From the NCBI GenBank assembly GCA_029378245.1, contig JARKIF010000022.1:496001-560000 (forward strand): a stretch of 64,000 bases of DNA, read 5' to 3'. The notes under the pieces were generated by a model. It was given only the letters and a program-made list of their open reading frames with translations, had not been told where the DNA came from and searched no databases. Made by a program: the position numbers and the translations under genes. Positions 44,360 through 53,921 of this stretch are shown here, piece after piece. This DNA is from Roridomyces roridus (taxonomy: Eukaryota; Basidiomycota; Agaricomycetes; Agaricales; Mycenaceae). Numbering within the stretch: position 1 is the first letter of the stretch; every line of letters begins with the position of its first letter.

Positions 44360-46548
44360 TATAGATTTGTCTGTATCTAGACTCATCTATACTTTGGTTC
44401 TTTGTTGATTTCTATAGTAGGTATCGCGCGGATACATCATCGGCCTTCGAAATTGTTGACCGGTGCGATCATCACACATCAGATTCCACGCTGTTTCGCC
44501 GCGTGGTTTGTTTCGCTCAGCCGTTAGGGACTGTAGGTTCCTCCCGGCATGCATACGTCGCCTGAAGCCGGCGGACAATGCTGTTGAGCTGTGGGCCTTC
44601 ATGAGAAAAGTGAACATGAATCTTGAGGATTACCATTGGCTACATGGCCAGATGAGAGAGGAGGGGAAAAAGCGGAGCTTCACACAAATGGGGACAGAAG
44701 GATTAGTCTAATCAGAAAGGGAAGCATAATCTTAAAGAACGGATAATAATAACGTAGAACACAGCCTGGCAACAGCCTGGACACTGCCTCCAGCAACATC
44801 TTTTGGCTTCCACCTCCACTCTTCAAGCGTCCTATTTCCCCTTCTCAGCCTCTTGACTTCCGCCTTCATCCCACCACGCTTCGAGCAGCAGGATTTCGAC
44901 GCTCAACTCTCGACACTCGATCGTCATGTTCAACAACAGCGCTGGCTTACAGCTCAATGGTGGACGCTTCTATAGCGTCGCCGGGAATGTGCACCTGCAA
45001 ATCAACGCGGTTGCTGGCGATGGTCACCCAGAGATGCCTTGTGCTATCCAACACAGCGAGTCCTTGAATGAAGGATCAAGTAGGGATACCAGGCGGGGGG
45101 ATCGTCGTAAGAGCAGATTTGCGCCCTACGGTAAGCGATTCGAGAGGTATTCCACCCAGATTCTTCCGCCCGACGTCAGCTTCAGGAGATGGTACATATT
45201 GCAACACCCAATGTTAATCATATCTATCAGGCTACGGGTATGCTACTCGATTACAGACGGGTCAAATCTGACACATTTTCAGGGCTCGATACCCTGCATC
45301 GGCATGCTGTTACGGAGGCCATGTACGACTCGGCCGAAAGCTTCCCTCAACCTCGATGCCATCCAGAGACACGCAGAGAGCTCTTGGCCCACTTGTCGCA
45401 GCGATTGGACGATCCAAAACTTCGCGTCCTCTGGCTTCATGGACCTGCCGGCGCCGGTAAATCTGCGGTCATGCAGACTCTCTGTCAGCGTCTTCAGGAT
45501 GCCGGGCGCCTCGGAGGAAGTTACTTCTTCAAACGGGGTCATCCCGCTCGCAGCAATGGCCGCGTTCTGTTTGCCACTCTCGCATATCAGCTTGCCACCT
45601 TGACACCATCTTTGAAATCCTCCATTTCAAACAGGGTGGAGGCAAACCCAACTCTTGTCTCTGCTTCCATCGCTTCCCAGCTGCAGGACCTAATCGTTGA
45701 TGAGTTGTGGATTCAACCACGGCTGAAATAAATCGAATTCATGTGACCTTTCAATCTAATCGGTTGATTAAACCAGTGAATAAGGAGATCAGAGAGTGCG
45801 GATCGCTCCCAGGATCGCGCACTAAGGCCGCCGACGCGTTTGAATGCCGCCCATCATTATTCACACACATATCACGGCTACTATGCAAGTATCATGACAG
45901 CTCGGCCGCCATGCCGCCGAGCTCGAGTGCATGCAACGGCGCGAGGCCATTAAACAAATTGGGACATTGGAAGGAATCATTTTATGCTGCATTTTCTAAG
46001 AATACCCATGGTTCAACTGGAATTTACATGAAGTACGCACGAGTTTAACTCTGCCACATTTGACAGGAATCATAACATCCCGCGGCGCGGAAATTACTCG
46101 GAATGTCTCGGAAGCACAATGAATGCCACACAGGGGGGAACCTCACTTTTCCGCACAGCGGGAATTTTATATTTCCGCAGTATTTCCGCATGATTTCCGC
46201 AACATTTCCGCGTGGCGGAAATGTGTTGATTTCATTACATAATCATGAGATTCTCTGCTAAATTGGCAGATTTTGATTTTTATCACCTATTTTTGGAGCT
46301 GGCGGAAATGTTGCGGAAATACTGCGGAAATGTTGCGTAAATAAAGTATTTCCGCGGTGCGGAAAAGATGCCTTCCCCCCTGTTACGGTAGACGGGAAGA
46401 CCGAGGTTCAATTTCAATTTTGTGTGACTGAGTGACTGTCTTCCGAGGTTCAGTTCTGGCTGGTGTTTTTCTTTTTGTACGCTGGGTAGTACTACTAAGT
46501 ACTTTATGATAAAGACCACCTAGCCACAGATCCCATATGTTCATCCTG

Positions 46549-46612
46549 GTGTAGTGGTCTTTCACTGCATTATGTCTGCTCCGCGTTCAATTCCCATTTT
46601 GCCTTCCTTTGT
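46549..46612 (+). repeat. tRNA-like segment in E1
   Basis: CCTGGTGTAGTGGTCTTTC carries an A-box match and CCGCGTTCAATTCCCA a B-box match, about 27 bp apart as in a tRNA. Acceptor-stem pairing is not convincing and a discriminator/CCA side is absent, so I read it as a tRNA-derived SINE head or tRNA relic rather than a functional tRNA. Confidence 0.4.
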
Positions 46613-46972
46613 ATTTTTATTAAGTAATTACAACTAGTACTTTACCATTTGGAAGGTTTCAGCATACGGGGACTCTTCACAGTCACTTTCAAAGTGATCC
46701 CCCGTGTTGAATGCCCGGAAGATTATACTTTGACCGGGTGAACAAACAACATCTCGGCCCTCTCATTTGTCTTTGCCTGGACAAGCAATGCAATTGAAAC
46801 ATAGCCCATCCTTTTCAACTACTACTATCAAGCATCGTGTTCGTCCTCCTCTGGCACGAAAGCATCATTTTCTGTACCGCCCTCGGAAGCAGCCCCCTCC
46901 GATGTGTCGGGAACCTCTGCCCCAGGCCTTTCCAAAGGGTACTTCTCCCAGAGACTAAGCACATCACACATA

Positions 46973-49900
46973 AGGTAGCGGCCATCCATTCCCTGTCAAC
47001 GTCACGTGGTTGATACTTTCGCGTGACTTCTTCGTCCAAATCGGGTCAATTAGTACTCAAACTCCAAAGAAAAGTCCCTCAGATAATAACCACGGCGTGC
47101 AGAGCTAATCGGCTCCATGAATTTACAGCTAAAGTAGCTACAAGTACGTAGGAATTGACCGATTGGGAAAAGATGATCCATTGAGAACGGAGAAGTCGAT
47201 TTTGTGCCCGAAATTACCCAAGCACGCCCACTTTGCCAGCGCGACGCGCCCAGTCCAGGCGCCAAGGCCCGCTAGCATGCCCGGGAAGCGCAAGTATCTT
47301 CGCCATCGTGCAGAGAACTTCCTGAAGGGTGTCAAGGATGCCATAGCGGGCTTTTCGCCGCGTAAAAAGAGCAAGCGCGTGCCGGACGTGGAGGAGGATG
47401 CTGATGATTCTGACAAGGAGAATCTGGTGCGTGCACGTCTTCATAGCGCGTTTGACGCGTGATAACCTGTCTTCTGGTATAGGCGAAGGGTTCCACGGTG
47501 CCTTCTGACATCAGTGTCGATCCTCCATGTGAAAATGACGACGTGTTCTTGGCATCGGAGCTGGCGACTTTTCAGATCCCCGCTGCTTCTTTCGCCTGGC
47601 AAACGGCGCGTCCTGCTGCGCCCACAGCTGCGCCGGAACACTCTTACCACGAATACTCCCTGAACCCCCCTCCACCTCCAAAATCACGTCGCGCTGCCAC
47701 GGTCGAGGAGGTTCCAGATGAAGACGACATATCCTTTTTCGCGCGGCTTGATGATTTCAATTACTCCAACGATTCCCTGGATAGTCTCGCGTCGGACGAA
47801 GACTCGCCACCGGACCCTGAGGAGGCCGCCTTTGAATCAGCCAGGAATGCTGATATTCCCGCCCAAGACGCGTACGCAAATGTGTACAACGCGTATATTG
47901 CCCCGGGGAAGTTACGCGAGTCACCCCCTGTTCTTGGCGCCGCTTCTGCTGCCAAGGACCTGGCTGAAATGCTCCGGGGAAAGAAGCGAGGGGAAAATTC
48001 CGCGGGGTATAAGGATCCTGGGCTTGATCCTTTCTTTCGCAAGCGCCTGGAGTGCTTGCGCACATTTTTGAATCAATACACAGATTCAAGGTCCAAAACT
48101 TACGGTCATTGGGGTGCCTACGCTCTTCAGACGGCTGTTGGACTCGGACGCGGGCGATACTGTGTGCGGACCATGTGTCAGATGGCTCGGCAATTCATCC
48201 ACGATCGTACCGTCCTTCCCGTGAACCCAGAGTCTGCTTGTCAACGAGGGCTTGTCATCGGGTCTCCAACTTTTCCTGCAGGAAGAACCCGACAACATTA
48301 CACCCGAGCGAGTCAAGGCGTATCTGGACCGACCTGAAGTACGCGAGGAGTATGGAATCACGGCTGGCATCTCCCTCCGTACAGCACGGCGCTATCTCCG
48401 CGCCCTGGGATACAGGTACGGGATGCCGACGAAAGGGCAGTATGTGGATGGACACGAGCGACCCGATGTCGTTTGCGAGCGGGACCACAAGTATATTCCC
48501 AAGCTCAAGAAATTGTCCGAGCGCATGCGCTTCTACGACCGCGATGGTCATCCCGTCTTCGGTCCCTATCACAACGGCCGCCGAGTGGTTGTTTGGTATC
48601 ATGACGGTCTATTTTCTACGCCCACGACCGCAAGCGTCCCCGTTGGTATCACCCCAATGCGTCCAAACTTAATCAAAAGGGCGACGGCCATTCTCTCATG
48701 GTCTCCGACTACGTGTCCATCGACTTTGGATGGTCCCCGACCTCTCTCGATGGCAGACGGACTGCACGCCGCTTCCTGCGACCTGGGAAAAACCGAGATG
48801 GATACGTGACAGCCGAGGATGTCAAGGAGCAGGCGGAGGAGATGATGGACATCTTGGACGAGGTTTATCCGGGCTTTGAGCACGTATTCGTGTACGACAA
48901 CGCGACAACTCACAAGAAGCGCCCTGACGGCTCCCTCTCTGCGCGCCAGATGCCGAAATTCCCCTCCCTCAAAAACAACTGGCTTGTCACCGTCAACTTG
49001 ACTGATTCCAATGGCAAACCGGTCTTCACAACTGGTGGGCAATTGGAGAAGACCAAGATTCCCATGCACGGCGCCGAGTTTGATGGCAAACCTCAAGATT
49101 TGTACTTCCCCCAGGGCCACGAGCACGCCGGCACATTCAAGGGCATGGCTGTCATTTTGGAGGAGCGTGGGATGGGAGATATCGCCAAGAAGAACGCCCA
49201 GTGCCCCGGTTTCAAATGCCCTCCCCCGGCCGTTGATTGTTGCTGCCGTCGTGCGTTGTTCAACCAACCTGACTTCGCCAATGTTCCGTCCATCTTGGAG
49301 AATGCATGCAACGAGCGGGGATACTCCGTCCTCTTTCTGCCGAAATTCCACTGTGAGCTCAACATGATCGAGCAGTGCTGGGGGTATGCAAAACGGATCT
49401 ATCGCTTCTTCCCCGAGTCCTCGCGCGAGGACGATTTGGAACGCAATGTCCGGGAAGCCCTTGACTCCGTCCCTCTCGAGTCAATTCGGCGGTGAGTATT
49501 TCGCGTTTGCCGTCAATTCAAATGTGCTGATGAGTACGGGAAGGTTCGGTAATCGCGCCCTCAAATTTGTGGATGCATACTCCATGGGGCTTAATGGACG
49601 CCAGGCCGCTTGGGCCTCTCGTAAATATCACGGTCATCGTGTCCTCCCGATGTCCATCTTGGAAGAGCTCGACAACGCTAATATTGTATAATCTCACCTA
49701 TAACTCGTCCTAATTATCTTGTATGTACATACTGTAGCCATAGCATCCTTGTATCTAGCAGAATTGTTGAAGAAATGCTCTGAAATAGGTGTCCTGGACC
49801 TGAAATCCACAACTCCTCCCTCCACAGTCAACTCCGGGTCAAGCCCTCTTACAAGGGTAAACTTAGGATGTATTCAAGTAATTTCATGGAAGGAATTTGC

Positions 49901-50020
49901 CTCCTCTACTCTACAGATTATATTCGACGATTTTCTTTCTCGTTTGACCCGATTTGGACGAAGAAGTCACGCGAAAGTATCAACCACGTGACGTTGACAG
50001 GGAATGGATGGCCGCTACCT
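46973..50020 (+). mobile_element. Tc1/mariner-superfamily transposon with 77-bp perfect TIRs
   Basis: 3,048 bp between TA dinucleotides (46971-46972, 50021-50022). The terminal 77 bp (46973-47049, 49944-50020) are identical in inverted orientation, starting AGGTAGCGGCCATCCATTCC. It carries one transposase gene in the plus direction. TA target and a DDE/IS630-like domain place it in the Tc1/mariner superfamily. Confidence 0.85.
47277..49690 (+). pseudogene. Tc1/mariner-type DDE transposase, frameshifted
   Basis: Cuts and pastes the element at TA sites. It starts MPGKRKYLRHRAENFLKG; the first intron is 47427-47482. A long acidic N-terminal region is followed by KRLECLRTFLNQYTDSRSK, SLRTARRYLRALGYRYG (helix-turn-helix side) and KGQYVDGHERPDVV. 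DDE core: HSLMVSDYVSIDFG (first Asp, about 48708), HVFVYDNATTH (second Asp, about 48896) and FHCELNMIEQCWGYAKR (third acidic residue, about 49357). The last exon follows a short intron near 49494-49542 and ends EELDNANIV. Two lesions: a deletion/frame change at about 48225-48240 and a one-base loss near 48606, where relatives read HDES. The catalytic residues are intact but the frame is not. Confidence 0.75.
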
Positions 50021-50629
50021 TATCATTGCATTCATGTCCCTCAATGAATTGATTGATCCCCTCATTGCCGAAGTCCCCCAGGCCAGAAGTTCTATCGTTT
50101 AGGTGAGAACCAGAGTTGACCCTACTAGAGACTTCTTGGGATGTATTTGTACACATGGCCGAGGCCCTGGCTGGCCTTTAAACATATTTTACACTAGAAA
50201 TATGTATATGTTCCCACCCGGAATTGAACCTCGGCACGTCGGAACCTGTCACTCGGTGACCCGAGAATGAAATTGAACCTCGGTCTTCCCGCCTACCGTA
50301 CCCTGTGCCATGGGCATGACCGCCGGTGGTTCACATCGAGTTCACACGCTCGGCATGACCGGCAGTGCTGATAGGAATATGAAAAGCCACTGCCGGCGGG
50401 TTTAGTCTGCCAGAATGTTCAGAAGGTTACTCGGCCATTACACGGCAGAGTCAGGATACAGATCAAAGAGACCTCCCCCGGCGGCGCTTTAGAGTATGAT
50501 AGTAGATCAAGTTGATGTTAAACACGGAACAATTACAAGCCGTAGTCAGTATATTAGAGGGCATGTAAATTAGTGTAGGACAGTGAATCCCCCTCCCCTC
50601 TGTTGGCATAACATACGACCGAACTTCAT

Positions 50630-50875
50630 TTTGACTGAGCTGTGGGATTATTGCAACGTCGGCTTGACTGCGCGTGCCCTGAAGTCCTTTTTGAGTTCGA
50701 ACGTTCTCCAGCGCTGAGCTGTGAGCGCCCTGAGGTCCATTCCGGTTGGGCTGAGCTGTGGGTTCTCTGAGGTTACTGGAATTCGGTGTGGTTAAATTCG
50801 ATTGGTTGCATACGACCGAGCTGTGGACGTCCTGAAGTCCAAAGACCGAGCTGTGGATATCCTGAAGTCCTCTGT
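50630..50875. repeat. degenerate ~45-bp tandem repeat
   Basis: About five units built on GAGCTGTGGRYRYCCTGARG followed by TCC: near 50636, 50715, 50752, 50818 and 50846. The last two are closest (GACCGAGCTGTGGA...CCTGAAGTCC). It lies in the outer layer of the 45701-51152 insertion. Confidence 0.5.
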
Positions 50876-51595
50876 GTGAATTAGTTGAATACCTACGGCA
50901 AGGTCAAGCATTGACGAAAGCCCAACTTTGGTGGTTGATTGCGGTAGTAGCTCTACGCTATAAAATACATTGGTTTTACCTGCTCGGAATATCCTTGTGT
51001 GATTTGAATTGACGGTCGATACGCCTGACCCACCTCCCCGAACACACACACACGGCATTGATTAGTGGTAGTTGGTTTTGGATTTGAGAGCTTGACATTG
51101 TCTAGCTCGTTGATTAGTCCGATTTCACTGCTGCACGTTGGTGCACCGTTTCATCGTTGAACCCTGCCGTTTGGCGTCTGGTTGCGGGACTCGGATTCTG
51201 CTCATCGACGGACTCGATGAGTGCGATGGGATTCCAGTTCAGCAGGAAATCCTACGCTCTATCAGGGAAATCTTCTGTGCCCATCATGCACTGCCAATCA
51301 AAATCATCATCGCCAGCCGGCCGGCCGGAGCCCGAAATCCGGGAAATTTTCGATAACCCCGCTTTCAGCGATCATGACAGTATTAATGTCGAGCAGTTGT
51401 TTGCCGATGTGGAGACTTTCTTGATCCGTGAATTCGCGCGCATCTACAGAGAGCGCCATTCGACCATGTCCACATGGCCGTCCAAAAGCATCCTGTCATA
51501 TTTGGTCCGCAAGTCGTCGGGATATTCCATCTACGCGGCGACGGTCATCAATTTTGTGGAAGACAAGTACTTCCGGCCCACGGCGCAGCTAGAAA

Positions 51596-53308
51596 TCACT
51601 TGGGGGTACGGGCCGTTGCAGAGCACGGCATAGACGAGAACTTACTTGTGTGAATGATGTACACAGTGTGTTGGGTGAAATCAAATGTGAATGTGTGGCT
51701 GTGTAGAGAATCCGGCTTGCAGTGATGTGATGATTGTGACACCTTTGATCAATCTTTGATCCCTCATTGCTCTGTCCCAAATATCCAACTGGAAGAGCAT
51801 CGAAAATGCCCCACAGTGCCCTAGACAACTCAAGGAAGAGCCTATGTATGCATTTTTGCAGTCAGTTTGCCTTACACTGCCAAGCCCAGGGTAGCTAATA
51901 GCAGAGCATTAAGTCAACATTAAGTAGTTTGTCTGGTGTCATTTGAACCTTCTGTCTCAACAGGACCCAGAGCTCACTACATCTTGGTGTAACTGTGGTG
52001 AAAAAGACGAGTACTCAACAGGCCAGCAGCCCGTAGGCCATGGAGCAGTCACTTGGTGATCTAGTCTAGACCATCCAGGGTTTTGAGGGAAATGTGGGCT
52101 CTGTGCACACTTCAGACAGAGATTTGTCCTCAATCTGCTCCAATATCTCACACAAAAGATGGAATCTCAGTGAGGACACGGGGAATCAGTGCTGATTAGG
52201 GTGTAGCACGAATGGCGAATGTCACGAATATTTGTGGCTGTGTATTCGCAAATACCGAATATTCTTACTCGTGAATGGCTGTGGCTGTGCTATTCGCGCG
52301 AATGCGAATATCAGGTTTTGGAAAAGTCAATATTCACGAATATTCGTCGGCTAATCCTGACTTGATCAACGTGATATCAGAGCTCAATTTGGGAGATTGA
52401 TCCGTTGGCATCAATCGGCATCACTCGGCCAAATCGGCGTGTTCCCTGCCCACACATCAGTCAATAGAATATTTCATGTACAATGACACATACCCAGTGA
52501 TCCGTCTATTTTGGCATGCCCTTCTGTCAATCTGTCAAGATTTGACTCCCATTGCAAGCTACCACCACTGGGAACTTGCTGGGAAGGACATTTGAGACTA
52601 CCCACACTGCTCTCTGAAGCTGATATAGCACTTTGCCTGCAGATAGCTTGCAACCACCCACTTTAAATGAGTATCCAGAGGTGCTGAATCTGAATAGTTG
52701 CCACTCGCGAATATTCGCGAATACTGCTTACAAATACACGAATATTTGCCATCAATATTCGTGCGAATGCGAATATCAGTTTTCAAAGTTTGATGAATAT
52801 TCATATTCGCGAATATGTATTCGTGCTACACTCTAGTGCTGATGCATATGAACATCCATCACAGAATGTATGTTCTTCCGGCTGCGAGGATTTTTTGTAA
52901 TTTACAAGGAGGGGGTTCTAGGCAATATTACACCTCCTTCTTCAGCCTAACCGCATCCCAGAGATCCAGGGTCTCCGGTTGACTCAAAAGGGACTGATTG
53001 CAAACAACAGGCAAATCACAGATATCATATGTAATATCCGAAATGAGACCTCACCTTGGGGGAACAAAACTTGAGTCCAGGTACTAGGAGTGTGCTTGCA
53101 AAATTTCAGGTCATTTCAGCAGAAATTGAATGCTCTGGAGAGAAAGGAAAACTCACTGATGGCAGCTGTCAAAATTGCTGATTGTAGCCGCAAAAAGGAA
53201 ACAGCACAGCCGCCTTCATCAAAAGTCTGAATCCGTATAAAAAGTTGTCCGGATTCTGGCCTGACTGAATTTTAAAAGAATGAGAACTTAGCAAGTAAGT
53301 TCTCGTAA
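51596..53308 (+). mobile_element. Helitron-like non-autonomous element, copy 2
   Basis: It starts TCACTTGGGGGTACGG after host A51595 and ends hairpin plus GTAA (53305-53308) before host T53309. There is no target duplication: joining A to T restores GAA-ATC-ATG-AAC in the NACHT gene. The hairpin arms are GAGAACTTA and TAAGTTCTC (53282-53304), and the same word ACGAGAACTTACTTG occurs near the left end (51631). TC start, terminal hairpin and A/T insertion are Helitron traits; the terminus GTAA differs from the usual CTRR by one base. It contains MITE C. No Rep/helicase. Confidence 0.65.
52197..52835. mobile_element. hAT-like MITE C (CGAATATTCG words), 8-bp TSD
   Basis: 639 bp flanked by GTGCTGAT (52189-52196, 52836-52843). 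TIRs TAGGGTGTAGCACGAAT (left) and TAGAGTGTAGCACGAAT (right, reversed). Both ends are arrays of GCGAATATTCG and variants (52210-52350, 52700-52820). Core resembles that of the truncated array at 38379. Non-coding. Confidence 0.85.
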
Positions 53309-53498
53309 TCATGAACTCCCCCTCACATTCTGATGTCTCCCCCTTCGATTCTCTTGACCATCTGTACAAGCAAATTCTCTCCCAGGTCCCAATACGGTGT
53401 CGCCCACGCCTCCTCATGATTTTCTCGCTAATCTTCGACTCCCATTGGCCGATCTATTTGTCAATTCGCCATATCGCACAACTTTTGGGTCTCGAAGC

Positions 53499-53921
53499 CA
53501 GTGATGGCCCATAGGGCCCTATTTCGACCCTCTCCGACCGATAGGGCCCTATTAGGCCCTACAGCCCTATTATAGGGCCCCCGGAATAGGGCCCTATCTG
53601 AGGCTATTTCCCAAAATGGAAATGATCCGAACACCATCGGTTGGTGACGGTTGGTCTCTTCGTAAGTCTTGACCAATAAGGATTCGATTTCTCAGCCTAC
53701 CAGTGCATTAGATGAGTGCCTTGAGCTTGGAAACCACTTCTCTGTGGCCCAACACCCAACCATGCAAGGAGACCGGCGTTCGGCAGGGTGTGATCCGGGT
53801 TTGATGGGATCAATAGGGCCTAGCTAGGGCCTACTGCTTGACCTCAGACTTGATAGGGCCTTATGATAGGGCCGAATAGGGCCCTATCGGATAGGGCCCT
53901 ATTTCCCTAGGGCCATCACTG
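53499..53921. mobile_element. hAT-like MITE D (ATAGGGCCCTAT words), 8-bp TSD
   Basis: 423 bp flanked by CTCGAAGC (53491-53498, 53922-53929). TIR CAGTGATGGCCC at both ends. The ends are arrays of the self-complementary word ATAGGGCCCTAT (53508-53600, 53805-53910). Removal restores LLGLEADDICLTMRG of the NACHT gene. Non-coding. Confidence 0.9.

Larger units (their letters stand above)
46828..50156 (-). pseudogene. small E1 ORF split by the Tc1-like element
   Basis: Minus-strand ORF starting at 50156 (MCTNTSQEVSSRVNSGSHLN), continuing LGDFGNEGINQFIEGHECND to the TA at 50021-50022, and resuming at 46972 with MCDVLSLWEKYPLERPG and an acidic end EEDEHDA, stop at 46828-46830. Removal of the Tc1-like element with one TA restores the frame. 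The product of about 91 residues is not recognised; the position inside E1 suggests an element-encoded protein or its C-terminal remnant. Confidence 0.5.
46384..50300. mobile_element. TIR element E1, TSD CCCTGT
   Basis: TIRs of about 80 bp start TACGGTAGACGGGAAGACCG (left) and TACGGTAGGCGGGAAGACCG (right, reversed), each with GAGGTTCAATT twice. The flanking repeat is CCCTGT (46378-46383, 50301-50306). Without the Tc1-like element inside (46973-50020) E1 is about 0.87 kb and carries one small minus-strand ORF and a tRNA-like segment. Superfamily unknown. Confidence 0.6.
46129..50307. mobile_element. CACTA-like MITE F (TTTCCGC words), split by E1
   Basis: TIRs CACAGGGGGGAA on the left, and CTTCCCCCCTGTG on the right once E1 (46384-50300) and one CCCTGT are removed. 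Flanked by CCA (46126-46128, 50308-50310). The element itself is about 255 bp, made largely of TTTCCGCA/TGCGGAAA words in both orientations. Three-base duplication and a CAC start group it with the elements at 1460 and 41199. Confidence 0.6.
45701..51152. mobile_element. composite insertion in NACHT gene, 8-bp TSD
   Basis: Flanked by ATCGTTGA (45693-45700, 51153-51160); excision restores the NACHT frame exactly. Of its 5,452 bp, 46129-50307 belongs to elements nested inside, leaving about 1.3 kb of original element (45701-46128, 50308-51152). The outermost sequences (TGAGTTGTGGATTCAACC and TGGTGCACCGTTTC) do not form an obvious TIR or LTR. The 8-bp duplication would suit hAT, MULE or KDZ. No transposase is recognised in the outer layer. 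Confidence 0.6.

Noticed and set aside
46129..46383. MITE F as a hAT element
   Set aside because: Its word array resembles the hAT-like MITEs, but no 8-bp duplication exists; a 3-bp CCA repeat and a CAC start appear after removing E1.
48599..49351. 250-aa minus-strand ORF
   Set aside because: Antisense to the DDE transposase core, whose catalytic motifs are clear on the plus strand.
50630..50875. CRISPR-like array
   Set aside because: Units are degenerate and adjacent, without unique spacers of constant length; the genome is eukaryotic.
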